NCBI RefSeq assembly: GCF_004801375.1
Contig: NZ_SSNZ01000004.1
Span: 1-64,000, forward strand
Length of the DNA: 64,000 nucleotides
Reading direction: 5' to 3'
Source of the DNA: Flavobacterium supellecticarium
Lineage (GTDB): Bacteria > Bacteroidota > Bacteroidia > Flavobacteriales > Flavobacteriaceae
A model generated the notes under the pieces. It searched no databases, was not told the DNA's origin, and worked only from the letters and a program-made list of their open reading frames with translations. Positions within the stretch are counted from its first letter, which is position 1. Every line of letters starts with the position of its first letter. Of this stretch, positions 1 to 8,602 are shown piece by piece. The position numbers and the translations under genes are program-made.

Positions 1-31
1 ACCCTTAAGAACTTCCCTGTTTTGCGGGTGG

Positions 32-63
32 CAAAGGTAAATCACTTTTTTATTTCTCGCAAA
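32..63 (-). promoter_or_regulatory. Leftward Bacteroidota promoter (proximal of a tandem pair)
   Basis: Read on the minus strand this is TTTG-N20-TACCTTTG, a full match to the Bacteroidota -33/-7 consensus. The -7 box lies at 32-39 and the -33 box at 60-63. It is followed by CCACCCGC, and the edge of the window falls about 30 nt downstream, so the transcript itself is not visible. Two such promoters in series are typical of rRNA or other stable-RNA operons; that target is an inference. Confidence 0.6.
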
Positions 64-143
64 TCTTTTTTGACTTTTTTTCTAACCTTAGTCATTTCCA
101 ATCTGCCGTACTCTACATTCAATGAACTCCCTTATTGCGGCTG

Positions 144-174
144 CAAAACTAGAACCTTTTTCCGGTTTCGCAAA
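144..174 (-). promoter_or_regulatory. Leftward Bacteroidota promoter (distal of a tandem pair)
   Basis: The minus strand reads TTTG-N19-TAGTTTTG, with the -7 box at 144-151 and the -33 box at 171-174, followed by CAGCCGC. It faces the same way as the promoter at 32-63, about 112 bp upstream of it, and diverges from thrS. No open frame of useful length lies between the two. Confidence 0.55.
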
Positions 175-492
175 CTTTATCAAACCTTTTTTTAAATCTT
201 TTTCTTAACAACCTCATTACAAAGACGTAACAATACCACTTTTTTTAGCTTTATTTGGCGCCTTTGGCGTGATTACACGGTTTTACTGGCGTTTTTGCCT
301 TTTTTATTACTCAAAAACAAGACCTGACCCGTTACAAAAAACTGTCAGCTCATCCGAAATTAGCAGAATCATACCTATATATAGGATAATTTCAGTAGTT
401 TTTAGATTCTAAAAACTTGTCGAATGAAAATATCATCAAAAAAGCCCGATTTAAATCAATGTAAAATATTTGAATTATACTACCTATATATA
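175..492. other. Intergenic region between divergent transcripts
   Basis: No coding frame is supported here. The sequence is AT-rich with T-tracts. It contains a perfect 12-bp palindrome, CCTATATATAGG, at 374-385. The string ACCTATATATA occurs at 373-383 and again at 482-492 just upstream of the thrS promoter. Nothing else was recognised. Confidence 0.5.
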
Positions 493-523
493 TTGTATGT
501 ATTTCTCTAAACTTTTATATTTG
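493..523 (+). promoter_or_regulatory. thrS operon promoter
   Basis: TTG at 493-495, a 20-nt spacer and TATATTTG at 516-523 match the Bacteroidota -33/-7 pattern. The thrS ATG lies 19 nt downstream, which implies a very short leader. No T-box or threonine attenuator structure is visible. Confidence 0.6.
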
Positions 524-542
524 CGCTTTATAAATTTAATAT

Positions 543-2489
543 ATGATAAAGATTACATTACCCGATGGTTCGGTAAAGGAGTTTGCACAAGGTGTGACTC
601 CGATGGATGTTGCCAAAAGCATTAGTGAAGGATTGGCCCGAAATGTTATTTCGGCTTCTTTTAATGGTACAACAGTTGAAACCACGACCGAATTAACCAC
701 GGACGGTGCTCTTGTATTGTATACCTGGAATGATAAAGAAGGAAAAAAAGCTTTCTGGCATTCCACCTCACACGTAATGGCACAAGCTTTACAGGAAATG
801 TATCCGGGTGTTAAACTAACAATTGGCCCGGCTATTGACAATGGTTTTTACTATGACGTCGATTTTGGCGATCAAAGAATTACCGATGCCGACTTTAAAG
901 CCATTGAAGACCGAGTTCTTGCTATATCAAAAGAAAAACACGAATTCAAAATGCGTTCCGCTACAAAAGCCGAAGCATTGGAATTTTACGCAAAAGAAAA
1001 CAATCCGTATAAAACAGAATTAATCGAGAACCTGGAAGACGGAACGATTACTTTTTGTGATCATGCTACTTTTACTGACTTATGTCGTGGTGGTCATATT
1101 CCAAATACCGGAATCATCAAAGCCATGAAAATATTATCGGTAGCCGGAGCGTATTGGAGAGGTGATGAAAAAAACAAACAGTTAACCCGTGTATACGGTA
1201 TTTCATTCCCAAAACAAAAAGATCTAACCGACTATTTGGAATTACTGGAAGAAGCCAAACGCCGCGACCACAGAAAACTTGGAAAAGAATTGGAATTATT
1301 CCATTTCTCCCAACGAGTAGGACAAGGTCTTCCATTATGGTTACCAAAAGGAGCTGCTTTACGCGATCGTTTGGAGCAATTCCTTAAAAAAGCGCAGAAA
1401 AAAGCCGGATACGAACAAGTTGTTTCACCACATATCGGACAAAAAGAACTTTATGTGACTTCCGGACACTATGCTAAATATGGAGCCGACAGTTTCCAAC
1501 CGATCCATACACCGGCTGAAGGCGAGGAATTTTTATTAAAACCGATGAACTGTCCGCACCACTGTGAAATCTATAATGCAAAACCGTGGAGTTATAAAGA
1601 CCTTCCGAAGCGTTATGCTGAATTCGGAACCGTATACCGTTACGAACAAAGTGGTGAATTACATGGGTTAACCCGTGTTCGTGGATTTACTCAGGATGAC
1701 GCACACATTTTCTGTACACCGGAACAATTGGATGCTGAGTTTAAAAACGTAATTGACCTGGTACTTTATGTATTTGGATCTTTAGGTTTTGAAAACTTTA
1801 CCGCTCAGATTTCATTACGTGATCCGGAAAAACCGGAAAAATATATCGGATCGGATGCGAATTGGGATAAAGCCGAGAATGCGATTATCAATGCAGCCAA
1901 AGAAAAAGGACTCAATACGACAGTAGAATACGGCGAAGCAGCCTTCTACGGCCCGAAACTGGACTTTATGGTAAAAGACGCATTGGGAAGAAGCTGGCAA
2001 TTAGGAACCATTCAGGTGGATTACAACCTACCGGAACGTTTCGATTTGACCTACAAAGGTTCTGATAATGAGCTACATCGCCCGGTAATGATTCACCGTG
2101 CACCATTTGGTTCAATGGAGCGTTTTATCGCGATATTACTGGAACATACTGGAGGAAATTTCCCACTTTGGTTGATGCCGGAGCAGGCTATAATCCTGTC
2201 TTTGAGCGAGAAATACGAAAATTATGCCAAAAAAGTTTTAGATTTGCTAGAAAATCACGAAATTCGCGCCCTAATTGATAATCGTAACGAAACGATTGGT
2301 AAGAAAATCCGGGAAGCTGAAGTTCAGAAATTACCGTTTATGCTGATTGTTGGAGAAGAAGAAGAAAAGAACGGTACGATTTCGGTACGTCGTCACGGCG
2401 ATTCCGGAAAATCAAATCAGACCATGACAATTGAACAATTTGCTTCTTTAGTACAAGAAGAAATTAATAAGACATTAAAATCATTCTAA
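543..2489 (+). CDS. thrS: Threonine--tRNA ligase
   Basis: This class II aminoacyl-tRNA synthetase charges tRNA-Thr in the cytoplasm. The 648-aa product has the full bacterial layout: an N-terminal TGS domain (about 1-60), the editing domain with HSTSH at 73-77, the catalytic core with motif 2 around [15 protein letters not shown] and motif 3 [11 protein letters not shown], and a C-terminal anticodon-binding domain ending in a basic helix. Length is normal for the family. The ATG is 19 nt after a consensus -7 box, which supports the start. It is the first gene of the conserved thrS-infC-rpmI-rplT cluster. Confidence 0.97.
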   Translation: MIKITLPDGSVKEFAQGVTPMDVAKSISEGLARNVISASFNGTTVETTTELTTDGALVLYTWNDKEGKKAFWHSTSHVMAQALQEMYPGVKLTIGPAIDNGFYYDVDFGDQRITDADFKAIEDRVLAISKEKHEFKMRSATKAEALEFYAKENNPYKTELIENLEDGTITFCDHATFTDLCRGGHIPNTGIIKAMKILSVAGAYWRGDEKNKQLTRVYGISFPKQKDLTDYLELLEEAKRRDHRKLGKELELFHFSQRVGQGLPLWLPKGAALRDRLEQFLKKAQKKAGYEQVVSPHIGQKELYVTSGHYAKYGADSFQPIHTPAEGEEFLLKPMNCPHHCEIYNAKPWSYKDLPKRYAEFGTVYRYEQSGELHGLTRVRGFTQDDAHIFCTPEQLDAEFKNVIDLVLYVFGSLGFENFTAQISLRDPEKPEKYIGSDANWDKAENAIINAAKEKGLNTTVEYGEAAFYGPKLDFMVKDALGRSWQLGTIQVDYNLPERFDLTYKGSDNELHRPVMIHRAPFGSMERFIAILLEHTGGNFPLWLMPEQAIILSLSEKYENYAKKVLDLLENHEIRALIDNRNETIGKKIREAEVQKLPFMLIVGEEEEKNGTISVRRHGDSGKSNQTMTIEQFASLVQEEINKTLKSF

Positions 2490-2512
2490 GTTTAACTTAA
2501 ATTTTTAGAGCC

Positions 2513-3070
2513 ATAGCAATTAGAAACAACAGGGGCTTTCAGCCCAGAGTAGAAAAAAAGGATCCGCACAGAACAAACAATGCTATCCGTGTTCCTGAGG
2601 TTCGCCTTGTAGGAGAGAACATTGAGCCAGGTGTTTACAAAACATCGTTGGCCTTACAAATGGCAGAAGAGCAAGAATTGGATTTGGTTGAAATCTCTCC
2701 CAATGCCGCTCCTCCGGTTTGTAAAATAATGGATTACAAAAAGTTTCTTTACGAACAAAAGAAGCGGGATAAAATGCTAAAAGCAAAATCTTCGCAAATT
2801 GTTGTAAAAGAGATTCGCTTTGGACCTCAGACAGATGAACACGATTATGAGTTCAAGAAAAAGAATGCTGAAAAATTCCTGAAAGAAGGATCGAAATTAA
2901 AAGCATTCGTATTTTTCAAAGGCCGTTCGATCATCTATAAAGAGCAAGGACAGATTTTATTATTACGTCTTGCTCAGGATCTTGAAGAATTCGGAAAAGT
3001 GGAAGCACTTCCGGTACTTGAAGGTAAGCGTATGATTATGTTCATTGCACCTAAAAAGAAAAAGCAATAA
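2513..3070 (+). CDS. infC: Translation initiation factor IF-3 (non-AUG start)
   Basis: IF-3 binds the 30S subunit, prevents premature 50S joining and proofreads the start codon. Homology extends well upstream of the first ATG-type codon at 2648. The frame reads (I/M)[16 protein letters not shown], the usual flavobacterial N-terminus, and an in-frame TAA at 2498-2500 bounds it. The only initiators in that stretch are ATA (2513) and ATT (2501, 2519); ATA at 2513 gives the expected MAIR start and 185 aa. Rare start codons on infC are a known autoregulatory device in other bacteria, because IF-3 rejects non-AUG initiation. Both the N-terminal domain and the C-terminal domain ending in a Lys-rich tail are present. 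Confidence 0.9.
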   Translation: MAIRNNRGFQPRVEKKDPHRTNNAIRVPEVRLVGENIEPGVYKTSLALQMAEEQELDLVEISPNAAPPVCKIMDYKKFLYEQKKRDKMLKAKSSQIVVKEIRFGPQTDEHDYEFKKKNAEKFLKEGSKLKAFVFFKGRSIIYKEQGQILLLRLAQDLEEFGKVEALPVLEGKRMIMFIAPKKKKQ

Positions 3071-3191
3071 GCTAGTTCTTTTTACCATTTTAATCAACGG
3101 GCTTTTAGAGTCCCTGATATAGTATTGCAGTTTGTTTTTTCAGATTGTAATCAAAATAATAAGTAAGATAAATCTAATACCTAGGAAGAAA

Positions 3192-3389
3192 ATGCCTAAA
3201 ATGAAAACTAAATCTAGTGCTAAGAAACGTTTTAAAGTTACTGGCTCTGGAAAAATCAAGAGAAAGCACGCTTTTAAAAGTCACATTTTGACTAAAAAAT
3301 CGAAAAAGCGTAAATTAGCTTTAACTCACGCGGCTTTGGTTCACCCATCTGACGTGAAGAGTGTAAAAGAACAATTACGAATTATCTAA
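3192..3389 (+). CDS. rpmI: 50S ribosomal protein L35
   Basis: This is a small basic ribosomal protein of 65 aa. It begins [18 protein letters not shown] and carries the internal [19 protein letters not shown] basic block typical of bL35. An in-frame upstream extension to 3132 exists but is not conserved, so the ATG at 3192 is used. It lies between infC and rplT, as in most bacteria. Confidence 0.95.
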   Translation: MPKMKTKSSAKKRFKVTGSGKIKRKHAFKSHILTKKSKKRKLALTHAALVHPSDVKSVKEQLRII

Positions 3390-3496
3390 TCGTTCTTTCG
3401 GTTACAACAATTTAATAACCCTGGAGTAGTGCACAGAATCACAGTATTCGTCAAGAACCTGAAAAAGGTCGCCTGCTACAAAAACAATTTAGAATT

Positions 3497-3841
3497 ATGC
3501 CAAGATCAGTAAATTCAGTTGCTTCAAGAGCTAGAAGAAAAAGAGTATTGAAGCAAGCCAAAGGATTCTTTGGAAGACGTAAAAACGTTTGGACAGTAGC
3601 GAAAAACGCGGTAGAAAAAGCAATGCAATATGCTTACCGTGGAAGAAAGCAAAAAAAGAGAAATTTCCGTGCATTATGGATTATGCGTATTAACGCTGGT
3701 GCACGTTTACACGGAATGAGTTATTCTCAATTCATGGGTAAAATCAAAGCTAACAACATCGAATTGAACCGTAAAGTTCTTGCCGATTTAGCAATGAACC
3801 ACCCAGAAGCTTTCGCAGCTATCGTAACTAAAATTAAATAA
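3497..3841 (+). CDS. rplT: 50S ribosomal protein L20
   Basis: bL20 is an early 23S rRNA-binding assembly protein and, in E. coli, a translational repressor of the rpmI-rplT mRNA. The 114-aa product starts [20 protein letters not shown] and has the conserved basic N-terminal helix and globular C-terminus. A Rho-independent terminator about 40 nt downstream closes the operon. The 107-nt gap after rpmI could hold a control structure, but none was identified. Confidence 0.96.
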   Translation: MPRSVNSVASRARRKRVLKQAKGFFGRRKNVWTVAKNAVEKAMQYAYRGRKQKKRNFRALWIMRINAGARLHGMSYSQFMGKIKANNIELNRKVLADLAMNHPEAFAAIVTKIK

Positions 3842-3879
3842 AACGTTTGTTAAACATATTTATCTTACTTATTACAAAG

Positions 3880-3903
3880 CCCATTCGCAAGAATGGGTTT
3901 TTT
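3880..3903 (+). terminator. Rho-independent terminator of thrS-infC-rpmI-rplT
   Basis: CCCATTC (3880-3886), a GCAA tetraloop and GAATGGG (3891-3897) are followed by a run of six T. The stem is perfect with a GNRA loop, placed 39 nt after the rplT stop. Confidence 0.9.
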
Positions 3904-3948
3904 GTTTTTAGGAACGACAGAAACATTTCGGTTTCTTTATAATTGTAC

Positions 3949-3956
3949 TACCTTTG
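3949..3956 (+). promoter_or_regulatory. -7 element of the rlmF promoter
   Basis: TACCTTTG matches the TAnnTTTG -7 consensus. TTTC at 3926-3929 with a 19-nt spacer is a weak -33. The rlmF ATG follows 17 nt downstream, which supports the start at 3974. Confidence 0.5.
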
Positions 3957-3973
3957 TCGCCTATTGTATTCAA

Positions 3974-4948
3974 ATGAAAAAAGATATTTCTTCCGGCACT
4001 GCCAAAACCTTACATCCGCGTAACCAACACAACAGTCGTTACGATTTTGATTTCCTGATTTCTGTCTATCCGGAACTGGAAGCCTATACCACCACTACCC
4101 CTTTTGGTGATACGAGTATTGATTTTGCGAATCCCGATGCCGTTAGAACGCTTAATAAAAGCCTTTTAAAAGCGTATTACGCGATCGATTACTGGGAACT
4201 TCCCAAAACCAATCTTTGCCCTCCTATTCCGGGACGTGCCGATTATATTCATTATATCGCGGATATTTTGGCCGAAAGCAATTCCGGGAAAATCCCAACC
4301 GGTAATACAGTTCGCATTTTGGATATCGGAACCGGTGCCAGTTGTATTTATCCGATCATTGGTCATCAGGAATATGGATGGTCTTTTATTGGGACAGAAG
4401 TAGACAAACCGGCGAAGAACACAGCCGAAACGATCGTTTTAAAAAATCCGAGTTTAAAAAATGAGATCAGCGTTCGCTTACAAACAAACAAGCGCCAGGT
4501 CTTTAAAAATATCATTGGCCAATCGGAGCAATTCGATTTTACCATTTGTAATCCACCGTTCCACGATTCGAGAGAAGCCGCTACTAAAGGAACCGAACGA
4601 AAACTCAAAAACCTTGGAAAAACCAATGCAGGAAAACCTGTGCTAAACTTTGGTGGACAAAATAACGAATTATGGTGTGAAGGTGGTGAACGCGCTTTTA
4701 TTACGAACATGATTTACGAAAGCGTACACTTCCAATCGCAATGTCTTTGGTTTTCGACCTTGGTTTCCAAAAATGAAAACCTAAAAGCGCTGTATTCCGT
4801 TTTAAAGAAAGTCAAAGCTGTAACCGTAAAAACCGTTGTTATGGAACAGGGAAATAAAGTAAGTCGTATTTTAGTTTGGTCGTTTCAGGATGAAAACCGA
4901 CAAAAAAACTGGAGTAACGATCGGTTCAGTGGTTCGAAACAGCGCTAA
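3974..4948 (+). CDS. rlmF: 23S rRNA (adenine(1618)-N6)-methyltransferase
   Basis: RlmF (YbiN/METTL16-like) methylates N6 of A1618 in 23S rRNA using SAM. The 324-aa product has the family N-terminus LHPRNQHNSRYDFDFL, the PPIPGRADYIHYIAD segment, the SAM-binding loop ILDIGTGASCIYP and the catalytic NPPF motif of m6A methyltransferases. The frame is open 27 codons further upstream, but that extension overlaps the terminator and promoter, so the ATG at 3974 is preferred. It is monocistronic and convergent with glsA. Confidence 0.93.
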   Translation: MKKDISSGTAKTLHPRNQHNSRYDFDFLISVYPELEAYTTTTPFGDTSIDFANPDAVRTLNKSLLKAYYAIDYWELPKTNLCPPIPGRADYIHYIADILAESNSGKIPTGNTVRILDIGTGASCIYPIIGHQEYGWSFIGTEVDKPAKNTAETIVLKNPSLKNEISVRLQTNKRQVFKNIIGQSEQFDFTICNPPFHDSREAATKGTERKLKNLGKTNAGKPVLNFGGQNNELWCEGGERAFITNMIYESVHFQSQCLWFSTLVSKNENLKALYSVLKKVKAVTVKTVVMEQGNKVSRILVWSFQDENRQKNWSNDRFSGSKQR

Positions 4949-4957
4949 AAACCAATT

Positions 4958-5869
4958 TTAAAATATAGACATCCCGGTTTTGGTTGTGAGTAACTCAAGT
5001 GCATTCATTCCCAATTCTGAGTTTCCTTTTTCATTTAATCGCGGACTCCAGGTTGTCACGGTAAAATTCTTAGGATATAAAGCCGCAATACCGCCACCGA
5101 TTCCGCTTTTGCCGGGTAATCCCACTTTATAGGTAAATTCCCCGGATTCGTCATAAAAGCCACACATCTGCATCAAAGCATTTAATCGTTTCGCCTGACT
5201 TTGTGTGAGTACCTGCCGACCACTTTTCGTGATTCCGCCATTGGCAAAAAAGAAAAAAGCATGCGCCAGTTCTTTACAACTCATTTCGATAGAGCACTGG
5301 AAAAAGTAAAAATCCAGAACAGTGTCCACATCATTTTCGATATTCCCGAACGATTTGATAAAATTGGCTAAAGCCACATTTCGGAAACCGGTTTGTTTTT
5401 CCGATTCCGCGACACTACGGTTAAAGTCAATTTGAGGACTTCCGGACAACATCCGGACAAAATCCAGAAATTCTTTTTTAGGATCTTTTAATTGCGACAC
5501 CAGCATATCGGCTACTACAATCGCTCCTGCATTAATAAACGGATTGCGTGGCATTCCTTTTTCGTATTCCAACTGAACAAGCGAATTAAACGGATTCCCG
5601 GAAGGTTCTACTCCTACCCGTTCCCACATCCGTTCGCCCAAAAGCGAAAATGCCATCGCAACCGTTAGTGTTTTGGAAATACTCTGAATGGAGAATTTTT
5701 CGTCACTATTCCCAATACCAAAATCATCACCATTGAGCGTTGTCAGGTGCATTCCGAACTTATTAGGGTCAATTGTAGCCAGTTCGGGAATGGTTTCCGT
5801 AACAGTTCCGGTTACCGGTAATCGCTTTATTTGTTGGTATATCTCCTGAAGAATAGCAGTATAATTCAT
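4958..5869 (-). CDS. glsA: Glutaminase
   Basis: This serine-dependent beta-lactamase-fold glutaminase hydrolyses glutamine to glutamate and ammonia. The 303-aa product carries the catalytic S-x-x-K tetrad within SIQSISKTLT (Ser63 and Lys66), the NPFINAGAIV segment and the glycine-rich GLPGKSGIGGGI block, all typical of bacterial GlsA/YbaS. It is full length. It ends 9 nt from rlmF, tail to tail. CAAAAATA at 5891-5898 could be the minus-strand -7 element. Confidence 0.95.
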   Translation of the reverse strand: MNYTAILQEIYQQIKRLPVTGTVTETIPELATIDPNKFGMHLTTLNGDDFGIGNSDEKFSIQSISKTLTVAMAFSLLGERMWERVGVEPSGNPFNSLVQLEYEKGMPRNPFINAGAIVVADMLVSQLKDPKKEFLDFVRMLSGSPQIDFNRSVAESEKQTGFRNVALANFIKSFGNIENDVDTVLDFYFFQCSIEMSCKELAHAFFFFANGGITKSGRQVLTQSQAKRLNALMQMCGFYDESGEFTYKVGLPGKSGIGGGIAALYPKNFTVTTWSPRLNEKGNSELGMNALELLTTKTGMSIF

Positions 5870-5921
5870 GCGTTCGCTTTAATTGAACGACAAAAATATG
5901 CTTTTTTCGGAGAAACAGTCG

Positions 5922-6596
5922 TTATTGAAACGACAAACTATCGAGGCTGACAATCTTGTTTTGAATCGCATAAACGACTAATCCGGCCACATTTTTAGAA
6001 TCCGTCTTCAACAACAGATTGTTGCGATGCCCTTCAACCGTTCTTGGACTGATAAACAATTTTTCGGCGATCTCGTTGGTATTCATCTGACCACAAATGA
6101 GCCGCAGGATTTCAATTTCGCGATTCGTCAGATAATCCTCGTCCAGATTGGTTTTGGATTTTTTCTGTTCAAGAATCAAATTCTCATTAACCACCTGCAT
6201 GACAAAATCGTTATAATAAAAACCTTTATCCATCACCTCATTAATAGTAAACAACATTTCCATTGGCGACGCATTTTTCACCAAATAAGATGCTGCTCCA
6301 ACCTGAACCATATTCGCGATAAACGGTTTGGAATCATAACTGGTAAGTGCGATAATTTTGATTTGCGGATACCGGCGATGAATGAATTTGGTCGCTTCGA
6401 CACCGTTAACCATCGGCATTTTAAGATCCATCAAAATAATATCGGGCAAACGTTGCTCGTTCAGATTCAGGTAATCAATCAGTTCCCCGCCATTGGAAGC
6501 TTCAAAAAGTATTTCGAAGTTTTTTTCCCGTTGCAGGATAAAAGCTATTCCTTTTCGGAATAAGGCTTCATCGTCGACTAGAATAATTTTGATCAT
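5922..6596 (-). CDS. NarL/FixJ-type response regulator
   Basis: The 224-aa product has an N-terminal receiver domain with acidic VDDE and the phospho-acceptor Asp57 in IILMDLKMP, plus the conserved Lys in YLVKNAS. A C-terminal LuxR-type helix-turn-helix follows (about 150-205, LTNREIEILRLICGQMNTNE). It is separated by 5 nt from the upstream histidine kinase and is its evident partner. The regulon is unknown; glsA lies directly downstream on the same strand and might be a target. Confidence 0.92.
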   Translation of the reverse strand: MIKIILVDDEALFRKGIAFILQREKNFEILFEASNGGELIDYLNLNEQRLPDIILMDLKMPMVNGVEATKFIHRRYPQIKIIALTSYDSKPFIANMVQVGAASYLVKNASPMEMLFTINEVMDKGFYYNDFVMQVVNENLILEQKKSKTNLDEDYLTNREIEILRLICGQMNTNEIAEKLFISPRTVEGHRNNLLLKTDSKNVAGLVVYAIQNKIVSLDSLSFQ

Positions 6597-6601
6597 AGGT
6601 G

Positions 6602-7399
6602 CTAAAAATTTATTGTGACATGAATTCCCTTATTAATTTCGCTTTCTATGCGTAGTTTTCCTTCTAACATTGCGACCCGGCTTTCAATGTTTTTCATTCC
6701 CAATCCGGCCAGTTTTTTAGTATTCTTGGTATCAAAACCGCTACCATTATCTGTATAGCTGCAATAACAACCGTTGTTATCTTTAGTAAAAACAATTATA
6801 ATACGGGTTGCTTTTCCATGCCGCAGCGAATTGTTAATCAATTCTTGTAAAATTCTAAAAATATGCAAATGCTGTTCGACCGGTATGGTATCAAAAGTCC
6901 GTTGTTTTGCATCGTTACTATATTCAATTTGTATAGGGCCACTACTACTTTGTTGACAAAGTTCGTCGATGGCCGCATGTAATCCGAATTTGTCTAATAT
7001 TGGTGGTAATAAATTATGGGCTATCGTACGGGAACTTTCCAATACGACACCGGTAGTGGTAATAATATTTCCGGTTATTTCCTGAATCTCGGCGGACGAT
7101 AAATCAGCAGACGTTAGCAAATGACTATTTAACGTAATAATATTTAATTTGGAACTGATATCGTCGTGCAAATCCTGTGCAATCCGCTCCCGTTCCTTTT
7201 CCTGTGTCAAAATGGTAGCCTGCAATAGTTTTTTCTGGTAATCAATTTCAAGATCTTTCTTTTCGAGTTCCTTCTGTATGATTTTTTTCCGGGAATAATA
7301 CACAAAAAACAATACGGCGATAATCATCAGGACAAACGCGATAAAGGTATAGATTACCGCACTGATGATTTCCATATCTTTTGGATTGAGATTATTCAT
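6602..7399 (-). CDS. Sensor histidine kinase (HisKA_3 / NarX type)
   Basis: The 265-aa product has one N-terminal membrane helix (about 12-34), a short coiled linker, a HisKA_3 dimerisation/phosphoacceptor block with His78 in ERIAQDLHDDISSKL, and a HATPase_c domain with N box ELINNSLRHG, G1 box DNGSGFD and GLGMKNI. It has no extracellular sensor domain of its own. Its ATG overlaps the end of the multi-TM protein by 8 nt, so input is probably supplied by that neighbour. Confidence 0.92.
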   Translation of the reverse strand: MNNLNPKDMEIISAVIYTFIAFVLMIIAVLFFVYYSRKKIIQKELEKKDLEIDYQKKLLQATILTQEKERERIAQDLHDDISSKLNIITLNSHLLTSADLSSAEIQEITGNIITTTGVVLESSRTIAHNLLPPILDKFGLHAAIDELCQQSSSGPIQIEYSNDAKQRTFDTIPVEQHLHIFRILQELINNSLRHGKATRIIIVFTKDNNGCYCSYTDNGSGFDTKNTKKLAGLGMKNIESRVAMLEGKLRIESEINKGIHVTINF

Positions 7400-8027
7400 A
7401 GTCTTCGTTTTTTTTCAGGGAACGCTTACGCCATTCGATAAAGATAAACAGCTGGTAAATCACCACAAGGATCGCATTTAACAACCAGACCACATTTCGG
7501 GATTCGAGTTGTAATGTATTGATCAGATTCCCGGAAAGAAACAACACCGTACTTCCGAACAAATACACCAATATACCGGTATTGATATAGTAATAGCGCT
7601 TTTCGGTATTCAACAGGTTATAAAAATGAAACATCGAATAAATAATGATCAAATATGACGTGATAAAAATTTCGAACAGATTAAAACGAAAAAACAGCTC
7701 TTTGTCGGTCAGATATTGTATTCCGAGAACGCATAAACACGTCATTAAACAGGTTCGTACGATTCGTCTTTGCATTTTCATTTCCAGAATTTCCAGATAA
7801 AAAAAACTTAAAAACACCATTTGCAGAATAAAATAAAAATGCGACAGGAACAAATTATGGATTCCATTGTTTTTAAGCAGGCTGGTAAAAAACTGGATTA
7901 TCGCGATAACCAGCAAATAAAGGGTAACTATTTTATAGGCTTTTTCTTCTTTTCGGTAATTTTTCAAATACAACAGCAGATTGATTCCCGAAAACAGATA
8001 CCCTAAATAAATGATATAATTAATCAA
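7392..8027 (-). CDS. Multi-TM protein coupled to the histidine kinase
   Basis: The 211-aa product is strongly hydrophobic with about seven predicted membrane spans and short charged loops, ending in the basic tail EWRKRSLKKNEDYE. No enzymatic motif was seen. It overlaps the kinase gene by 8 nt and follows the small protein gene by 11 nt. The layout resembles 7-TM receptor modules that act with single-TM kinases. A role as the membrane sensor is inferred from position only. Confidence 0.75.
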   Translation of the reverse strand: MINYIIYLGYLFSGINLLLYLKNYRKEEKAYKIVTLYLLVIAIIQFFTSLLKNNGIHNLFLSHFYFILQMVFLSFFYLEILEMKMQRRIVRTCLMTCLCVLGIQYLTDKELFFRFNLFEIFITSYLIIIYSMFHFYNLLNTEKRYYYINTGILVYLFGSTVLFLSGNLINTLQLESRNVVWLLNAILVVIYQLFIFIEWRKRSLKKNEDYE

Positions 8028-8038
8028 AAGCAGCGTTT

Positions 8039-8368
8039 TTATTCTCCACTAATAAAGGGAGCTTTTTTATTACACGTACTTGGGCAAGGCTCTGAAAAAT
8101 CATAGATATAAAAACCTTTGCTTTCATCGATCATATCATTACCGTCGGCATCGACTCCCACGATCATCAGTTTTTCCACATGATCTTCATCGACTCCCAA
8201 ATAGGCTCTGACATTGGTAACGCCACATTCGCTCATTACCTGCGTAACGTCAATTCCCGGGATTAAAAATGCCTTTAATTTATGGTGCCCTACATAGTCA
8301 CCTTTTTTTTTCTTCCATCTCTCGGCCCACTCCTGAGCAGTGTCCAAAGTAATTGTATTTTTAGCCAT
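8039..8368 (-). CDS. Hypothetical 109-aa protein, first gene of the sensor operon
   Basis: This is a small soluble acidic protein that I do not assign to a family. It contains a GIDVTQVMSECGVTNVRAYLG segment and a short Cys-containing tail, SEPCPSTCNKKAP. No signal peptide is visible. It is followed by the multi-TM protein, kinase and regulator on the same strand with gaps of 5-11 nt or overlaps, so it is likely co-transcribed and may belong to the signalling pathway. Confidence 0.7.
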   Translation of the reverse strand: MAKNTITLDTAQEWAERWKKKKGDYVGHHKLKAFLIPGIDVTQVMSECGVTNVRAYLGVDEDHVEKLMIVGVDADGNDMIDESKGFYIYDFSEPCPSTCNKKAPFISGE

Positions 8369-8464
8369 ATACTAGTGATTAAGTTCTGTGTAAAAATAAT
8401 ACTATTAATTTTTATTTTCAATGATTCCGTTAAAAATAATCGCAATTTATCACACTTTGTTATA

Positions 8465-8472
8465 CAAAAGTA
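8465..8472 (-). promoter_or_regulatory. Possible -7 element for the sensor operon
   Basis: CAAAAGTA reads TACTTTTG on the minus strand, a TAnnTTTG match about 97 nt upstream of the 109-aa gene. No good -33 box was found. The string GTTATACAAA occurs here and again at 8520-8529. Confidence 0.35.
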
Positions 8473-8535
8473 ATCAAATCATAAATGAATAGTAAATTTT
8501 AAAACATTTAAGAAAAAAATGTTATACAAATTGCA

Positions 8536-8564
8536 CAAAAAAAAGCCTTCCTAACTTGGAAGAC
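8536..8564 (-). terminator. Rho-independent terminator of the secreted protein gene
   Basis: On the minus strand GTCTTCC, a six-nt loop and GGAAGGC (stem 8545-8551 / 8558-8564) are followed by at least eight T. It lies 38 nt after the stop of the gene ending at 8603. Confidence 0.85.
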
Positions 8565-8602
8565 TTTATAGCGTTATTCACTAAAAGCGGAAATATCAAA
8601 AA

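Noticed and set aside
2648..3070. Shorter infC start at TTG 2648
   Set aside because: It would remove 45 conserved residues of the IF-3 N-terminal domain.
6027..6563. 178-codon plus-strand frame opposite the response regulator
   Set aside because: It is antisense to the receiver and LuxR domains; composition (many His, Asn, Phe) is typical of a shadow frame.
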